Assembly (NCBI RefSeq): GCF_042665545.1
Contig: NZ_JBHTCM010000006.1
Span: 124,001-188,000 of the forward strand
Reading direction: 5' to 3'
Origin: Rhodocista pekingensis
GTDB taxonomy: Bacteria > Pseudomonadota > Alphaproteobacteria > Azospirillales > Azospirillaceae
DNA: 64,000 bases
Within the stretch, counting starts at the first letter, position 1. Each line of letters opens with the position of its first letter. The notes below the pieces were generated by a model. The model ran no database searches. It saw nothing but the letters and a program-made list of their open reading frames with translations, and was not told the DNA's origin. Position numbers and translations under genes: made by a program. Below, piece after piece: positions 51,381 through 60,347 of this stretch.

Positions 51381-51548
51381 GTGCAGGGCTGGACTCCAAA
51401 CCGGACATCTCGGAAGCCCCAGCTTTCATCGAGCCCCGCCGCGCGTCAACGCGCAGCGGGCGCAGACGGCATGATGCGTGCCGCCGGATCGTGCAGGCGG
51501 GCGCAGCGCACAGCACCCTGGACCCAAACCGATAAAACGGCTGTAGGA

Positions 51549-51737
51549 CTAACGGTCCTGACCCTCCGTCTCGAACTCGGCGGTCGGGGCGGTCTCGACC
51601 AGATCGGCCACGGCCTCGAAGGCGCGGGCGTTGTGGTCCATCTGCGGCTTGATCGGCACATTCTGGTCGCCGACATGGCGGAAGAACTCGGCCGCGTCGC
51701 GCAGCAGCTTGGCGGCGATCTCTGCGTTGGTGCTCAT
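51549..51737 (-). CDS. 62-residue conserved-type small protein
   Basis: MSTNAEIAAKLLRDAAEFF then a helical, charged sequence ending FETEGQDR. AGGAGA lies eight bases before the ATG. No family is recognised; it looks like a small soluble helical protein. It lies 38 bp downstream of the next minus-strand gene, likely the same operon. The 168 bp between it and cas6 hold no gene I can support. Confidence 0.55.
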   Translation of the reverse strand: MSTNAEIAAKLLRDAAEFFRHVGDQNVPIKPQMDHNARAFEAVADLVETAPTAEFETEGQDR

Positions 51738-51775
51738 CGCTCTGTCTCCTGCGGGGTGGGGGTGGGAAACCGCCC

Positions 51776-52222
51776 TCAGGCGGCGTGAGAGGCCCGCCGG
51801 ACCGTCAGGCGGTCGCGGTCCTCGCGGATGCGGCCCGCCTGTTCCAGCACGCCGGCCGCCACCTCCGGCGGCAGATCGGCGGCAAGCGCCTGCTGGAACC
51901 GCTCCAGCGTGCCGTCCTCGCCGCGGACAAGGCTGTCCAGGATCGCCCCGCCGTCGCGGTCGCGGAAAACGGATTGCAGGTCCTCCAGCATCCGCTGGGC
52001 TCCGCCCAGCAGCGTGCCGGTGGCTTCGGGGGCGCCGCCGATGGTGGCGACCAGCCGTTGCAGCTCGCGCACGATGGCGCCACGGCGGGCGCCGATATCG
52101 TTCAACAGGGACTTCAGATCGGGGTCCGGCGCGTTCTCGGCCGCCCGCTGGAAGCCCAGATGGCTGTCCTCGGCCGCCCGGATCAGCTCGTTCAGCGTAT
52201 CGACGATCCTGTCGCGTTCCAT
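51776..52222 (-). CDS. DUF2383-type four-helix-bundle protein
   Basis: 148 residues from MERDRIVDTLNELIRAAED. Helical segments with FQRAAENAPDPDLKSLLNDIGARRGAIVRELQRLV and the ILDSLVRGEDGTLERFQQAL region match the DUF2383 / PA2169 ferritin-like fold. Such proteins are stationary-phase or stress associated in some bacteria, with no known enzyme activity. I chose the inner ATG at 52222; the frame also opens at 52258. Confidence 0.75.
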   Translation of the reverse strand: MERDRIVDTLNELIRAAEDSHLGFQRAAENAPDPDLKSLLNDIGARRGAIVRELQRLVATIGGAPEATGTLLGGAQRMLEDLQSVFRDRDGGAILDSLVRGEDGTLERFQQALAADLPPEVAAGVLEQAGRIREDRDRLTVRRASHAA

Positions 52223-52306
52223 TCCGCCGTCCCCCCGCATCTCCCCTGTCCCAGGCAACCCGGCGCCGGCCCCGTGGTTCCAGGTCCTCGGTCCCGGCTC
52301 CCCGGC

Positions 52307-52510
52307 TCAGCGCGGGGGCCGGCCACGGGCGAAGGCGGCGGCGGCCTTCATCAGCCGCTCCATCTCGCGGATACGGTCATTCTGCCGCCGGATGCGGTCG
52401 GGCTGCCTGTCCTGGCCGGTTTCCCCGGCCGGTTGCGGGTCGGCCGGTTGCTGGCCGGCCGGGTGCTGATCGGGGGAACGCCGGGTGTCGGGTTTTTCGC
52501 CGCCGGGCAT
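52307..52510 (-). CDS. Small hydrophilic protein, unknown
   Basis: 67 residues from the ATG at 52510 (ribosome site AAAGGGAC). The first half is Gln/Pro/Asp-rich with ATGQ-like repeats; the second half, RIRRQNDRIREMERLMKAAA, is a charged helix. No family is recognised. The start lies next to a block of 18-bp tandem repeats that may be its upstream region. Confidence 0.45.
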   Translation of the reverse strand: MPGGEKPDTRRSPDQHPAGQQPADPQPAGETGQDRQPDRIRRQNDRIREMERLMKAAAAFARGRPPR

Positions 52511-52524
52511 GATCGGTCCCTTTC

Positions 52525-52592
52525 CTCGGGTCGGACTGCTTCCTCGGGTCGGACTGCTTTCTCGGGTCGGACTGCTTTCTCGGGTCGGACTG
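52525..52592. repeat. Four tandem 18-bp repeats
   Basis: CTCGGGTCGGACTGCTT recurs at 52525, 52543, 52561 and 52579. It lies 15 bp upstream of the small gene at 52307-52510, inside a 247-bp gap that otherwise holds no gene I can support. Confidence 0.85.
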
Positions 52593-52757
52593 CCCGACCG
52601 CAACGGAGCAGACGTCCTCCGGGTTCCGCCCGGTCGCGCCGATCCGAAGGTTGCCACGATTACCTGTCAGAAATGCTAATGGACGGTGACCGTCCCCGGG
52701 AAGAGGGGCCGCACCGGGCCGCCGCGTCAGCGGCGGCACGCGCGGGAGCGCCGCCCG

Positions 52758-53258
52758 TCAGCGGCCGGGTGCCGCCGCCAGACAGTTCTCGACGATGGCG
52801 TAGCAGGCCCCGGCATCGCCCGAATCCTCGCGGTAGATCAGCCGGCTGACCCGGTCATTCTCGACCGTGAAGGTGGCCGTGCAGCCCGACGGACCGCCGC
52901 CTCCGCCCAGCGGGATGCCAAGACCGAGCCCCAGCCCGACATTGCCGCCGCCCCCGCCGACCCCGACGCCCAGGCTGCTGCCGGAGGAACGGCCGGGCTG
53001 GACGGAGGCGTAGGTGAAATACTCCGCCCCGCCCGCCTGCTCGCGGCGGTCGGGCACCCCGGCGCAGGACAGCAGGGTCTGCACCGGCATGCCGACCAGG
53101 ATCTGCCGCGCCGCCTGCGCCTCCTCCGCCTGACGGGAGGTGCAGCCGGCCAGCAGCGGCAGGACCGCCAGGGCCGCCAGCAGCGCCGCCCGGCCTCCTG
53201 CCGCGCCGGCCTTCGACACCCCGGGTTCTGGCGCCCCGGTATCCGAGATTGTCCGCAC
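52758..53258 (-). CDS. Lipoprotein with Gly-rich region
   Basis: 167 residues from a GTG at 53258 with GGAGG upstream. A signal peptide ends in the lipobox LLAGC, so the mature protein is lipid-anchored. It has RQILVGMPVQTLLSCAGVPDRRE, similar to the SmpA/OmlA-type repeat found in many small lipoproteins. Then comes a Gly/Val-rich segment (GVGVGGGGGNVGLGLGLG) and a Cys-containing C-terminus with CTATFTVENDRVSRL. The role is probably in the envelope; it is not otherwise assigned. Confidence 0.7.
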   Translation of the reverse strand: MRTISDTGAPEPGVSKAGAAGGRAALLAALAVLPLLAGCTSRQAEEAQAARQILVGMPVQTLLSCAGVPDRREQAGGAEYFTYASVQPGRSSGSSLGVGVGGGGGNVGLGLGLGIPLGGGGGPSGCTATFTVENDRVSRLIYREDSGDAGACYAIVENCLAAAPGR

Positions 53259-53309
53259 GCCCCGCCTCCCGTTCCCCGGGACCGCCGGTCCCGTGCTGCG
53301 CTCTTCCGC

Positions 53310-53356
53310 CTGCCAACGCCGGTCTGCCAACGCCCGTCTGCCAACATTGTTCTGCC
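53310..53356. repeat. Tandem 14-bp repeats
   Basis: CTGCCAAC recurs at 53310, 53324 and 53338, and a partial copy CTGCC at 53352. It sits in the 249-bp gap between the lipoprotein and the sensor gene. Confidence 0.75.
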
Positions 53357-53507
53357 GGCACGTCTGCACAACCGCGCAGCCCTCCGCCGGTTCCGGCGCC
53401 GTGGGCGGCGGCCCAGGCGGACAGGGAGACGCCAGGATAGGGGAGGGGTCCCCGCTCGCCCAGCCCTCCGGAGGGAGAGGTCCGCACGGCGGAAGGGGCG
53501 GGCCGGG

Positions 53508-55973
53508 TCAGCCGGCGGCGGCCTTCCCGGCGACGGGTTCGGCCAGGGCCGGGCCGGTCGGCAGGCGGCAGCGCACCTCGGTGCCGTGTTCCGGCGCGCT
53601 CTCGATCTCCACCCGGCCGCCATGCAGCTCGATGATGCTCTTGACCAGGGACAGGCCCAGCCCGGCGCCGCCGCTGCGCGACTGGTGGTGTGCGCGTTCG
53701 AAACGGCCGAAGACGCGCTGCTGGTCGTCCTGCGGGATGCCGATGCCGGTGTCGCGCACGCCCAGCACGACCGCATCCCCCTCGCGCCGGGCGGACAGGA
53801 CGATGCGGCCGCCGGCGGGGGTGAAGCGGACGGCGTTGCTGACCAGGTTGAACAGCGCCTGCTTCAGCCGCTTCTCGTCGGCCTCCAGGGTGCCGATGCC
53901 GGCCGGGATCTCGGTGCGCAGATCCAGCTCCTGCTGCCGCGCCCAGTCGCGGGTCAGCGTGGCGACCCCGTTCAGCAGGCCGGCGATCTCCACCGGCGCC
54001 CGTTCCAGCACCATGAACCCCGCCTCGATGGTGGCGAGGTCCAGGATGTCGTTGACCAGGGACAGCAGGCGCCGGCTCGCCTCCAGCACGCCGCGGGCGT
54101 ATTCGATCTGGCGGGGATTCAGCGGGCCGAAGTACTGGTTGTTCAGGATTTCCGCGAACCCCATGATCGCGTTCAGCGGGGTGCGGAGCTGGTAGCTGAC
54201 ATTGGCGATGAATTCCGACTTCAGCCGGTCCGCCGTCTCCAGCGCCTCGTTGGTGGCGCGCAGGGCCTGTTCCACCCGGGCGCTGTCGGTCACGTCCATG
54301 GCGCTGAACAGCACGGCCCCGTCCGGCAGGGGGACCTGGCTGTAGGTCAGCACGCTGCCGTCCACCCGCTCCATCCGGCTGGTGCGGGGCATCCGGTCCA
54401 GCAGGCCCGCGACCAGCTCGGCCCGGCGCGCGGCCCAGTCGCCGCCCACATCCATCAGCGGCCGCACCCGCTCGACCAGGGCGGCGATGTGCGGTTCGCC
54501 GGCGAGGTCCGCCTCGCCCAGCCGCCACAGCCGCAGGAAGGCCGGGTTGTGCAGCTTCAGCCGGCCGTCGCCGCCGAACACGGCGACCGCCTCCTCCAGA
54601 TTGTCCAGCGTCTCCTGCTGCACGGCCATCAGCGTGTTGTAGGAGGACTCCAGCGCCAGCGTGTGGGTCACGTCCTCCTGCACGAACATCAGCCCGCCGA
54701 ACGGGTGCGGCACCGTCAGCGTGCGCAGGGTGCGGCCGTCGGGGAGGTGGACCATCTCCTCCTCCGGCTCCAGCAGCGAGGTGAACTGGGCCAGCCGCTG
54801 CCGCTTCCAGCGGGGGAAATCGACCTGTTCGGTCAGCTTGCGCCGGGCGCGCATGTCCTCCAGCAGCTCACCGTAGCCGGGTTCGCTGTCCAGCCAGACC
54901 TCGTCCAGGCCCCAGAGCTGGGCGTAGGCGCGGTTGTAGAAGCGCAGCCGGGTGTCGGCGCCGAAGATGGCGATGGCCGAGCCGAGCTGCTCCAGCACCT
55001 CGGCATGGGCGGAGACATGGCGCTCCAGCTCGTCGGCGATCTCCTGCTCGCCCGTGATGTCCAGCCCGAACCCCAGTTGCAGGTCGGGGCGGTCCAGCGG
55101 CATCTCGGTCAGGCGGAACAGCCGGCGGTCGCCGTCCACCACCAGATAGCGGCTCTCCGTCTCGGCGTGGGCGCCGTTGCGGGCGCGCATGGCCAGATCG
55201 CGCGGGGGCAGGGCCAGCGCCCCGCCCGGCAGCTCCAGGCCCAGATCCACCACCGCGCGGGGGTCGGCGTCCAGCAGCCGGGCGAAGGCCCGGTTGCACC
55301 AGACGATGGACAGGTCGGCCCCGCGCAGCCAGACCGGCACGGGCACGGTATCGAGGGCCAGCGACAGGCGCCGGCACTCCTCCTCGGCCCGGTTCCGGGC
55401 CTCCACGCCGCGGGCGAGATCGGTCGCCGTCGCCGTCATGTCGCGCAGCCAGAGCAGGTCGAAGCGCTCGCCGTCGCCCGTTCCGGCACGGCGGCCGGCA
55501 AGCTGGAAGACGCGCCCGCCGTCGGCCCGGCGCACGGTCAGCAGGAAGGGCTCGCCGGTTTCCTGAAGATGGCGGAAGGAGCCGTGCAGGGCGGCGGCGT
55601 CGGACGGGTCGAGCGCCGTCTCCACATCCTCCAGCCGGCGGGCTTCGGGGATGGCCAGGGCTTCGGCGAAGCGGGGACTGGCGGCCTGGGCGCCGCCGGT
55701 GCTCCAGGCGCACCAGGGATCGGGGCTGGCGGCGACCAGCGCGCGCAGGTTGCGCACCTCCGTCTCCGCCCGCTGCACCTCCGCCCAGCCGGCCGCGGTC
55801 AGGGTCCGGACACGCAGCAGCGCGCCCCCCAGGCCCAGGCCCAGCGCCAGAACCGCGGCGGCAAGCAACGCCGGCGGCAGGCCGCTGTCCGAGAGCGCAA
55901 GGAACGCCACGCCGGCCAGGCCCAGGATGCCCGCCCCGATGCCCGCCAGATATGTCCCCAGAGGCGGTCTCAC
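53508..55973 (-). CDS. PAS-rich histidine-kinase-like protein with Tyr in the H-box
   Basis: About 821 residues from a GTG at 55973. Two N-terminal membrane segments (YLAGIGAGILGLAGVAFLAL and LLAAAVLALGLGLGGALL) come first. Several PAS domains follow, at about residues 75-480 (for example IFGADTRLRFYNRAYAQLW and VFGGDGRLKLHNPAFLRLW). The kinase-like core has NVSYQLRTPLNAIMGFAEI, where Tyr594 takes the place of the phospho-accepting His. The ATP-binding part looks normal: NLVSNAVRFTPAGG, DTGIGIP, GGAGLGLSLVKS. It may be an ATP-binding pseudokinase or a partner of another kinase. An ATG at 56120 in frame would add 49 residues of unlikely sequence. Confidence 0.85.
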   Translation of the reverse strand: MRPPLGTYLAGIGAGILGLAGVAFLALSDSGLPPALLAAAVLALGLGLGGALLRVRTLTAAGWAEVQRAETEVRNLRALVAASPDPWCAWSTGGAQAASPRFAEALAIPEARRLEDVETALDPSDAAALHGSFRHLQETGEPFLLTVRRADGGRVFQLAGRRAGTGDGERFDLLWLRDMTATATDLARGVEARNRAEEECRRLSLALDTVPVPVWLRGADLSIVWCNRAFARLLDADPRAVVDLGLELPGGALALPPRDLAMRARNGAHAETESRYLVVDGDRRLFRLTEMPLDRPDLQLGFGLDITGEQEIADELERHVSAHAEVLEQLGSAIAIFGADTRLRFYNRAYAQLWGLDEVWLDSEPGYGELLEDMRARRKLTEQVDFPRWKRQRLAQFTSLLEPEEEMVHLPDGRTLRTLTVPHPFGGLMFVQEDVTHTLALESSYNTLMAVQQETLDNLEEAVAVFGGDGRLKLHNPAFLRLWRLGEADLAGEPHIAALVERVRPLMDVGGDWAARRAELVAGLLDRMPRTSRMERVDGSVLTYSQVPLPDGAVLFSAMDVTDSARVEQALRATNEALETADRLKSEFIANVSYQLRTPLNAIMGFAEILNNQYFGPLNPRQIEYARGVLEASRRLLSLVNDILDLATIEAGFMVLERAPVEIAGLLNGVATLTRDWARQQELDLRTEIPAGIGTLEADEKRLKQALFNLVSNAVRFTPAGGRIVLSARREGDAVVLGVRDTGIGIPQDDQQRVFGRFERAHHQSRSGGAGLGLSLVKSIIELHGGRVEIESAPEHGTEVRCRLPTGPALAEPVAGKAAAG

Positions 55974-56242
55974 GCCGGCGATTCTAAGCCCCCCGGCCGG
56001 CAAAGCAAAGCGGCGCGCCCGGTCGGGGGCGCCGGCAGTCCGTTTTTCCCACGTCACCCGTAATGGACTCCATCGAACAGACGGTTTCTCGCGTCTGCGG
56101 GGAAGCGGCCATACCGCCATCCGCGGGCGGTCCGGCGTCCGGCGGGACCGCAGGGTCCATTCCTAAAGCACCTCCGGCACGGCACAAGCGCCCGAAAGGG
56201 GCGTGACAATCGCTGGTCCGGGAGCCGGGACCCGGAAACGGA

Positions 56243-56270
56243 ACCGGCCGGGGGGCGCCCCCCGGCCGGT
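56243..56270 (-). terminator. 28-bp perfect palindrome downstream of ahcY
   Basis: A perfect inverted repeat, arms starting ACCGGCCGGGGGG, 28 bp after the ahcY stop. Toward the minus strand it is followed by TTCCGTTT, so it may act as the ahcY terminator. The rest of the 325-bp gap to the kinase-like gene contains no gene I can support. Confidence 0.6.
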
Positions 56271-56298
56271 GTCTGCGTCCAGCGATGTCCGCCCGCGA

Positions 56299-57615
56299 TC
56301 AGTAGCGGTAGTGGTCCGGCTTGAACGGGCCGGCCTGGGACACGCCGATGTACTCGGCCTGCTTGGAGGAGAGCTGGGTCAGCTTCGCGCCGATCTTGTC
56401 CAGGTGCAGGCGGGCGACCTTCTCGTCCAGGTGCTTGGGCAGCACATAGACCTTGCGCTCGTAGTTCTGGTGGTTGTTCCACAGCTCGATCTGGGCCAGC
56501 ACCTGGTTGGTGAAGCTGGCCGACATCACGAAGCTGGGGTGGCCGGTGGCGCAGCCCAGGTTCACCAGACGGCCCTTGGCCAGCACGATCAGGCGCTTGC
56601 CGTCGGGGAACACGACCTCGTCCACCTGCGGCTTCACCTCCTCCCAGCGGTAGTTCTGGAGGGCGGCGATCTGGATCTCGCTGTCGAAGTGGCCGATGTT
56701 GCAGACGATGGCGCGGTCCTTCATCGCCCGCATGTGGTCGAGCGTGATGACGTCCACGTTGCCGGTGGCGGTGACGAAGATGTCGCCCAGCGGGGCGGCC
56801 TCGTCCATGGTCACCACCTGATAGCCCTGCATGGCGGCCTGGAGCGCGCAGATCGGGTCGATCTCGGTGACCAGCACGCGGGCGCCCTGGCTGCGCAGGG
56901 ATTCGGCCGAGCCCTTGCCCACGTCGCCGAAGCCGGCGACGACGGCGACCTTGCCGGCCATCATCACGTCGGTGGCGCGGCGGATGCCGTCCACCAGGGA
57001 CTCGCGGCAGCCGTACAGGTTGTCGAACTTGGACTTGGTGACGCTGTCGTTGACGTTGATGGCCGGGACCTTGAGGGTGCCCTTCTTCATCATCTCATAC
57101 AGGCGGTGGACGCCGGTCGTCGTCTCCTCCGACAGGCCGCGCACGTCCTTCAGCATCTCCGGATACTTGTCGTGCATGATCTGGGTGACGTCGCCGCCAT
57201 CGTCCAGGATCATGTTCGGGGTCCAGCCGGCATGCGGACCCTCGGCCGGCCCGCGCAGGGTCTGCTCGATGCACCACCAGAACTCCTCCTCGGTCTCGCC
57301 CTTCCAGGCGAAGACGGGGATGCCGGCGGCGGCGATGGCGGCGGCGGCGTGGTCCTGGGTGGAGAAGATGTTGCACGACGACCAGCGCACCGTGGCGCCC
57401 AGTTCCACCAGCGTCTCGATCAGGACGGCCGTCTGGATCGTCATGTGCAGGCAGCCGACGATGCGGGCGCCCTTCAGCGGCTTCGTGGCGCCGTATTCCG
57501 CGCGCAGGGCCATCAGGCCCGGCATCTCGGTCTCGGCGATGGCGATCTCCTTGCGGCCCCACTCGGCCAGGGAGATGTCCTTGACCTTGTAGTCGGTGAA
57601 GGCGGTGGCGGACAT
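56299..57615 (-). CDS. ahcY: Adenosylhomocysteinase
   Basis: Hydrolyses S-adenosylhomocysteine to adenosine and homocysteine in the methyl cycle. The 438-residue protein has VRWSSCNIFSTQDHAAAAIA, NDSVTKSKFDNLYGCRESLVDGI, the NAD loop VAGFGDVGKGSAESLR and the C-terminal KPDHYRY that reaches the neighbouring subunit. It is complete. Its promoter region holds a perfect 18-bp palindrome. No SAH riboswitch fold was evident. Confidence 0.97.
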   Translation of the reverse strand: MSATAFTDYKVKDISLAEWGRKEIAIAETEMPGLMALRAEYGATKPLKGARIVGCLHMTIQTAVLIETLVELGATVRWSSCNIFSTQDHAAAAIAAAGIPVFAWKGETEEEFWWCIEQTLRGPAEGPHAGWTPNMILDDGGDVTQIMHDKYPEMLKDVRGLSEETTTGVHRLYEMMKKGTLKVPAINVNDSVTKSKFDNLYGCRESLVDGIRRATDVMMAGKVAVVAGFGDVGKGSAESLRSQGARVLVTEIDPICALQAAMQGYQVVTMDEAAPLGDIFVTATGNVDVITLDHMRAMKDRAIVCNIGHFDSEIQIAALQNYRWEEVKPQVDEVVFPDGKRLIVLAKGRLVNLGCATGHPSFVMSASFTNQVLAQIELWNNHQNYERKVYVLPKHLDEKVARLHLDKIGAKLTQLSSKQAEYIGVSQAGPFKPDHYRY

Positions 57616-57759
57616 GACGGTCCCTCGAAGGTTGGGCGATCCGGCCGGGATCCTGGGCGGGCCGGATGCGGGGTCTGGCCTGGGCCGGCGCGCGGACGGT
57701 CGTGCCGCCGGGGCGCCGGGCCGGGCTCGGGTTTACCAGCGGGGGCCTGGACGGGCAAG

Positions 57760-57777
57760 CATAAAGATATCTTTATG
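57760..57777. promoter_or_regulatory. Perfect 18-bp palindrome upstream of ahcY
   Basis: CATAAAGATATCTTTATG is an AT-rich perfect palindrome in GC-rich DNA, 145 bp before ahcY. ArsR-family regulators of SAM/SAH metabolism (SahR/SamR type) use similar palindromes; that link is from memory. It also lies about 310 bp before the plus-strand gene at 58089. The rest of the 57616-58088 gap holds nothing further that I can support. Confidence 0.6.
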
Positions 57778-58088
57778 TGTCTATCCGAAGGGTGCGGTCC
57801 GGGACCGGACGCCGCTCCCGCGACCGCGCCGGCCGCGGCGCGCCGGGGTCTTGCGCGGCGGGTGGAATCCCTGTATCCAGCGCGCGTCCCGCTGCCGGCA
57901 TGATCGGCGGCGCCCCGGTCCATGGGGTGCCGGCCGCCCCGTTCCGGCAGCCGGCGGCCGCGCGTGCCCATGACGTCCTGCCCTGCCGGGACCGGACGGC
58001 GGCCGCAGGCCAGCGGACCCGACGCGGCGCTCCTGCCGCGGCGAACGTGTTTCGGGGCCCGTCCGCGGGCCGGACCAGGGAGTCAGGG

Positions 58089-58316
58089 ATGCTGAAGGAA
58101 CCGACCGCCGGCAAGCGCATGGAGATGGGCTTCGTCATCGGCCTCTTGGGCGCGGGCTTCGGCGGCGTGGTCGGCGCGATCATCTTCGGCGCCTCGGGCG
58201 ACGGCGGCAGCGCCACCATCGGCGGCGTGGTCGGGGCCGCGCTGGGCGCCGGCTTCTTCGGCATGATCGGCGCCAACATGGCCAGCACCACCTTCAACGA
58301 CACCGACGCCGACTGA
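58089..58316 (+). CDS. Small Gly-zipper membrane protein
   Basis: 75 residues from the ATG at 58089, with GGGAG upstream. Two Gly-rich hydrophobic helices (MGFVIGLLGAGFGGVVGAIIFG and IGGVVGAALGAGFFGMIGANM) have GxxxG packing. It resembles glycine-zipper proteins of unknown role. After its stop come short GGCGCCGG-rich repeats (58317-58370). Confidence 0.6.
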   Translation: MLKEPTAGKRMEMGFVIGLLGAGFGGVVGAIIFGASGDGGSATIGGVVGAALGAGFFGMIGANMASTTFNDTDAD

Positions 58317-58490
58317 CCCTGGCGCCGACTGATCCCGGCGCCGGCCGGCCCTGGCGCCGGCTGGCCCGGCCGGCAATGTCGGGCGCGCTCCCGCCGCGGG
58401 ATCGCGCTCGTCCGGGCTGCCGTCCGCCCTCCGGAACGGTGCGTTCCCTGTCGCTTGCGCAATCATAGGCCCTCTCCCTATCATCGCGCG

Positions 58491-58838
58491 ATGCCGACCG
58501 AGATCCGCCACATCATCTTCACCGGGGACGAGGTGATCCGCGCCCTGGTGGAATACCACAAGCGGTCCGGCAACCCGCTGCCGCCCGGCACCGTGATCCG
58601 CTGCCACTACGAATCCCTGCCGGACCTCTGCTGCGCCCTGCATCTGGCGCTGGACGCCGACGGTTCGCGCCAGGTCTTCCGGATCGAGCAGACGCATCTG
58701 GCCGCGGCCCTGATCTTCTTCTGCATCCACAACCGGATTCCGCTGCCGACGCGCGCGACCAAGCAGATCCAGCTCCTGAACGAACAGTTGACCCTGGTCG
58801 TCACCCGGACCCCGGCCAACGACCGGCCGCAGCGCTGA
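58491..58838 (+). CDS. Unknown cytoplasmic protein, 115 residues
   Basis: Starts MPTEIRHIIFTGDEVIRAL. Central segments are IRCHYESLPDLCCALHLAL and LAAALIFFCIHNRIPLP. It looks like a compact alpha/beta protein with no membrane segment. Good third-position GC bias supports coding. No family with a known function is recognised. Confidence 0.65.
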   Translation: MPTEIRHIIFTGDEVIRALVEYHKRSGNPLPPGTVIRCHYESLPDLCCALHLALDADGSRQVFRIEQTHLAAALIFFCIHNRIPLPTRATKQIQLLNEQLTLVVTRTPANDRPQR

Positions 58839-58889
58839 GCCCGGGCGCTGAACTCCGGGCACTGATCCCCAGGAGTCCGACCCCGGCCC

Positions 58890-60245
58890 TCACGCCGCCG
58901 GGCGCACCGCGAAGGCCAGCGAGAACGGGTCCAGGGCCGAAGGCAGCGGCCGGGCCGGGTCCAGCCGTCCCGGATCGCCCATGTGGAAGCGGTGGCGCTC
59001 CAGCAGCGCCGCCAGGGTCAGGCTGGCCAGCAGCGGCACCAGATGGCGCGCCGGGCATTTGCCGGGGCCGCCGCTGAAGGGCAGCAGCGGCCAGCCGGCA
59101 GGAAGGCGCGACTCCCGCCCGCCGTCCAGCCACAGCGCCGGGTGGAAGCGGTCGGCGAAGGGCAGGGTCTCGTCGTCGCGGTGGAAGAAGGGGGCGACGA
59201 TGGCGATGCCGGTGCCCGCCGGCATGGCGCCGTCGTGCCACAGCGTCTCCTGCGTCGTCTGGCGCAGGATCAGCGGCGTCGTCGGCCACAGCCGCAGCCC
59301 TTCCAGAAAGGCGGCGCGCAGGAAGGGCAGTTCCGGCCCGCCGCCGGCCGCCTCGGCCGCCGCGCGGTCGGCCGCGCCCGGTTGCGTCGCCAGCAGCGCC
59401 AGGGCGCGGAACCCGGCGATGCCGGCCGGGCCGGCGGCGAACAGCCACTGCGTCACCTGGTCCGTCGGCGCCGTTCCCGGCGCTGCCGGCAGGTCGGCCG
59501 CGGCGGCGGCCAGGGAGCCCGGCTCCGCCCGCGCCAGATGCTGCGCCAGCCGGCGGTGGAAGCGGGCCCGCAGCGCCGGGTGGCCGGGGTGCAGGAAGGC
59601 CCAGTTGGCGGCGGCGCGCAGCCGGACCAGCATGTCCGTCAGCTCATGATCCTCACGCGCCGCGTCGCCCAGCACGACCCGGCGGACGATGGCGGACCAG
59701 GCGACGACGAAGTCGCTCCAGCCGATCATGCTGCCGGCGCGGTCGGCCCAGCGCAGCAGGGAGTCCACCTCCTGCCGGACGACGGTGGCGAAGCGGTCGG
59801 CCAGCGGATGCACCCGGCGGTCGCTGGCCAGGGCGGCGTCGCTGAAGCGGCGGCGCACGTCCCGCGCCGGCCCGCGGGAAATCAGCGAGCCCCGCGGTTC
59901 CAGATGCGCCAGGGCGGCGTGCTTCTCCGAACTGTCGGGAGAGAACGGGTCGGGCGTCCAGTCCAGCACGCGGCGGACATCCTCCGGCGCGAAGACCAGG
60001 GCCTGCGACCGGCCCGGCAGCCGCAGCATCAGCGGCCCCTCGCCATAGCGCCGGCGCAGCGCCTGCATCCGCCGCACCATGCGGCGGTCCAGGTCCAGCC
60101 GCTCGGCCAGCGCCACCATGCGGGGCCGGCGCAGGATCACGCCCTTGGCGATCGGCGGCCCCAGCAGATCGGCCAGCGCCGCCGCCGTGTCCGCCACGCT
60201 CGCCTGTGGCAGCCGGTCCCCCGCCCTGGCGGAATACGCCGTCAT
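58890..60245 (-). CDS. Cytochrome P450
   Basis: A 451-residue heme monooxygenase-like protein. The ExxR motif is in FLEGLRLWPTTP and the heme-binding Cys in LPFSGGPGKCPARH. The I-helix reads FAAGPAGIAGFRAL, lacking the usual acid-alcohol pair (D/E-T) for oxygen activation, so it may be a peroxygenase-like or otherwise unusual P450. No ferredoxin or reductase gene is adjacent. The substrate is unknown. Confidence 0.85.
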   Translation of the reverse strand: MTAYSARAGDRLPQASVADTAAALADLLGPPIAKGVILRRPRMVALAERLDLDRRMVRRMQALRRRYGEGPLMLRLPGRSQALVFAPEDVRRVLDWTPDPFSPDSSEKHAALAHLEPRGSLISRGPARDVRRRFSDAALASDRRVHPLADRFATVVRQEVDSLLRWADRAGSMIGWSDFVVAWSAIVRRVVLGDAAREDHELTDMLVRLRAAANWAFLHPGHPALRARFHRRLAQHLARAEPGSLAAAAADLPAAPGTAPTDQVTQWLFAAGPAGIAGFRALALLATQPGAADRAAAEAAGGGPELPFLRAAFLEGLRLWPTTPLILRQTTQETLWHDGAMPAGTGIAIVAPFFHRDDETLPFADRFHPALWLDGGRESRLPAGWPLLPFSGGPGKCPARHLVPLLASLTLAALLERHRFHMGDPGRLDPARPLPSALDPFSLAFAVRPAA

Positions 60246-60347
60246 CCCTTCCTCCCCCGCGCCGGTCCGTCGTTCCGGGACAACGGGCGCGGCGACCGGG
60301 GCGTTCCGCAGCGCGGCACGATTCCGGGAGGGGTGAAGGGTGAGGGA

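Noticed and set aside
52686..56063. A 1125-residue plus-strand frame
   Set aside because: Antisense to the lipoprotein and the PAS kinase-like gene, with Gln/His/Arg-rich low complexity typical of shadow frames.
57616..57760. SAH riboswitch upstream of ahcY
   Set aside because: I looked for the conserved GAGGAGCG-like core and pseudoknot pairing and did not find them; the palindrome further upstream is a better regulatory candidate.
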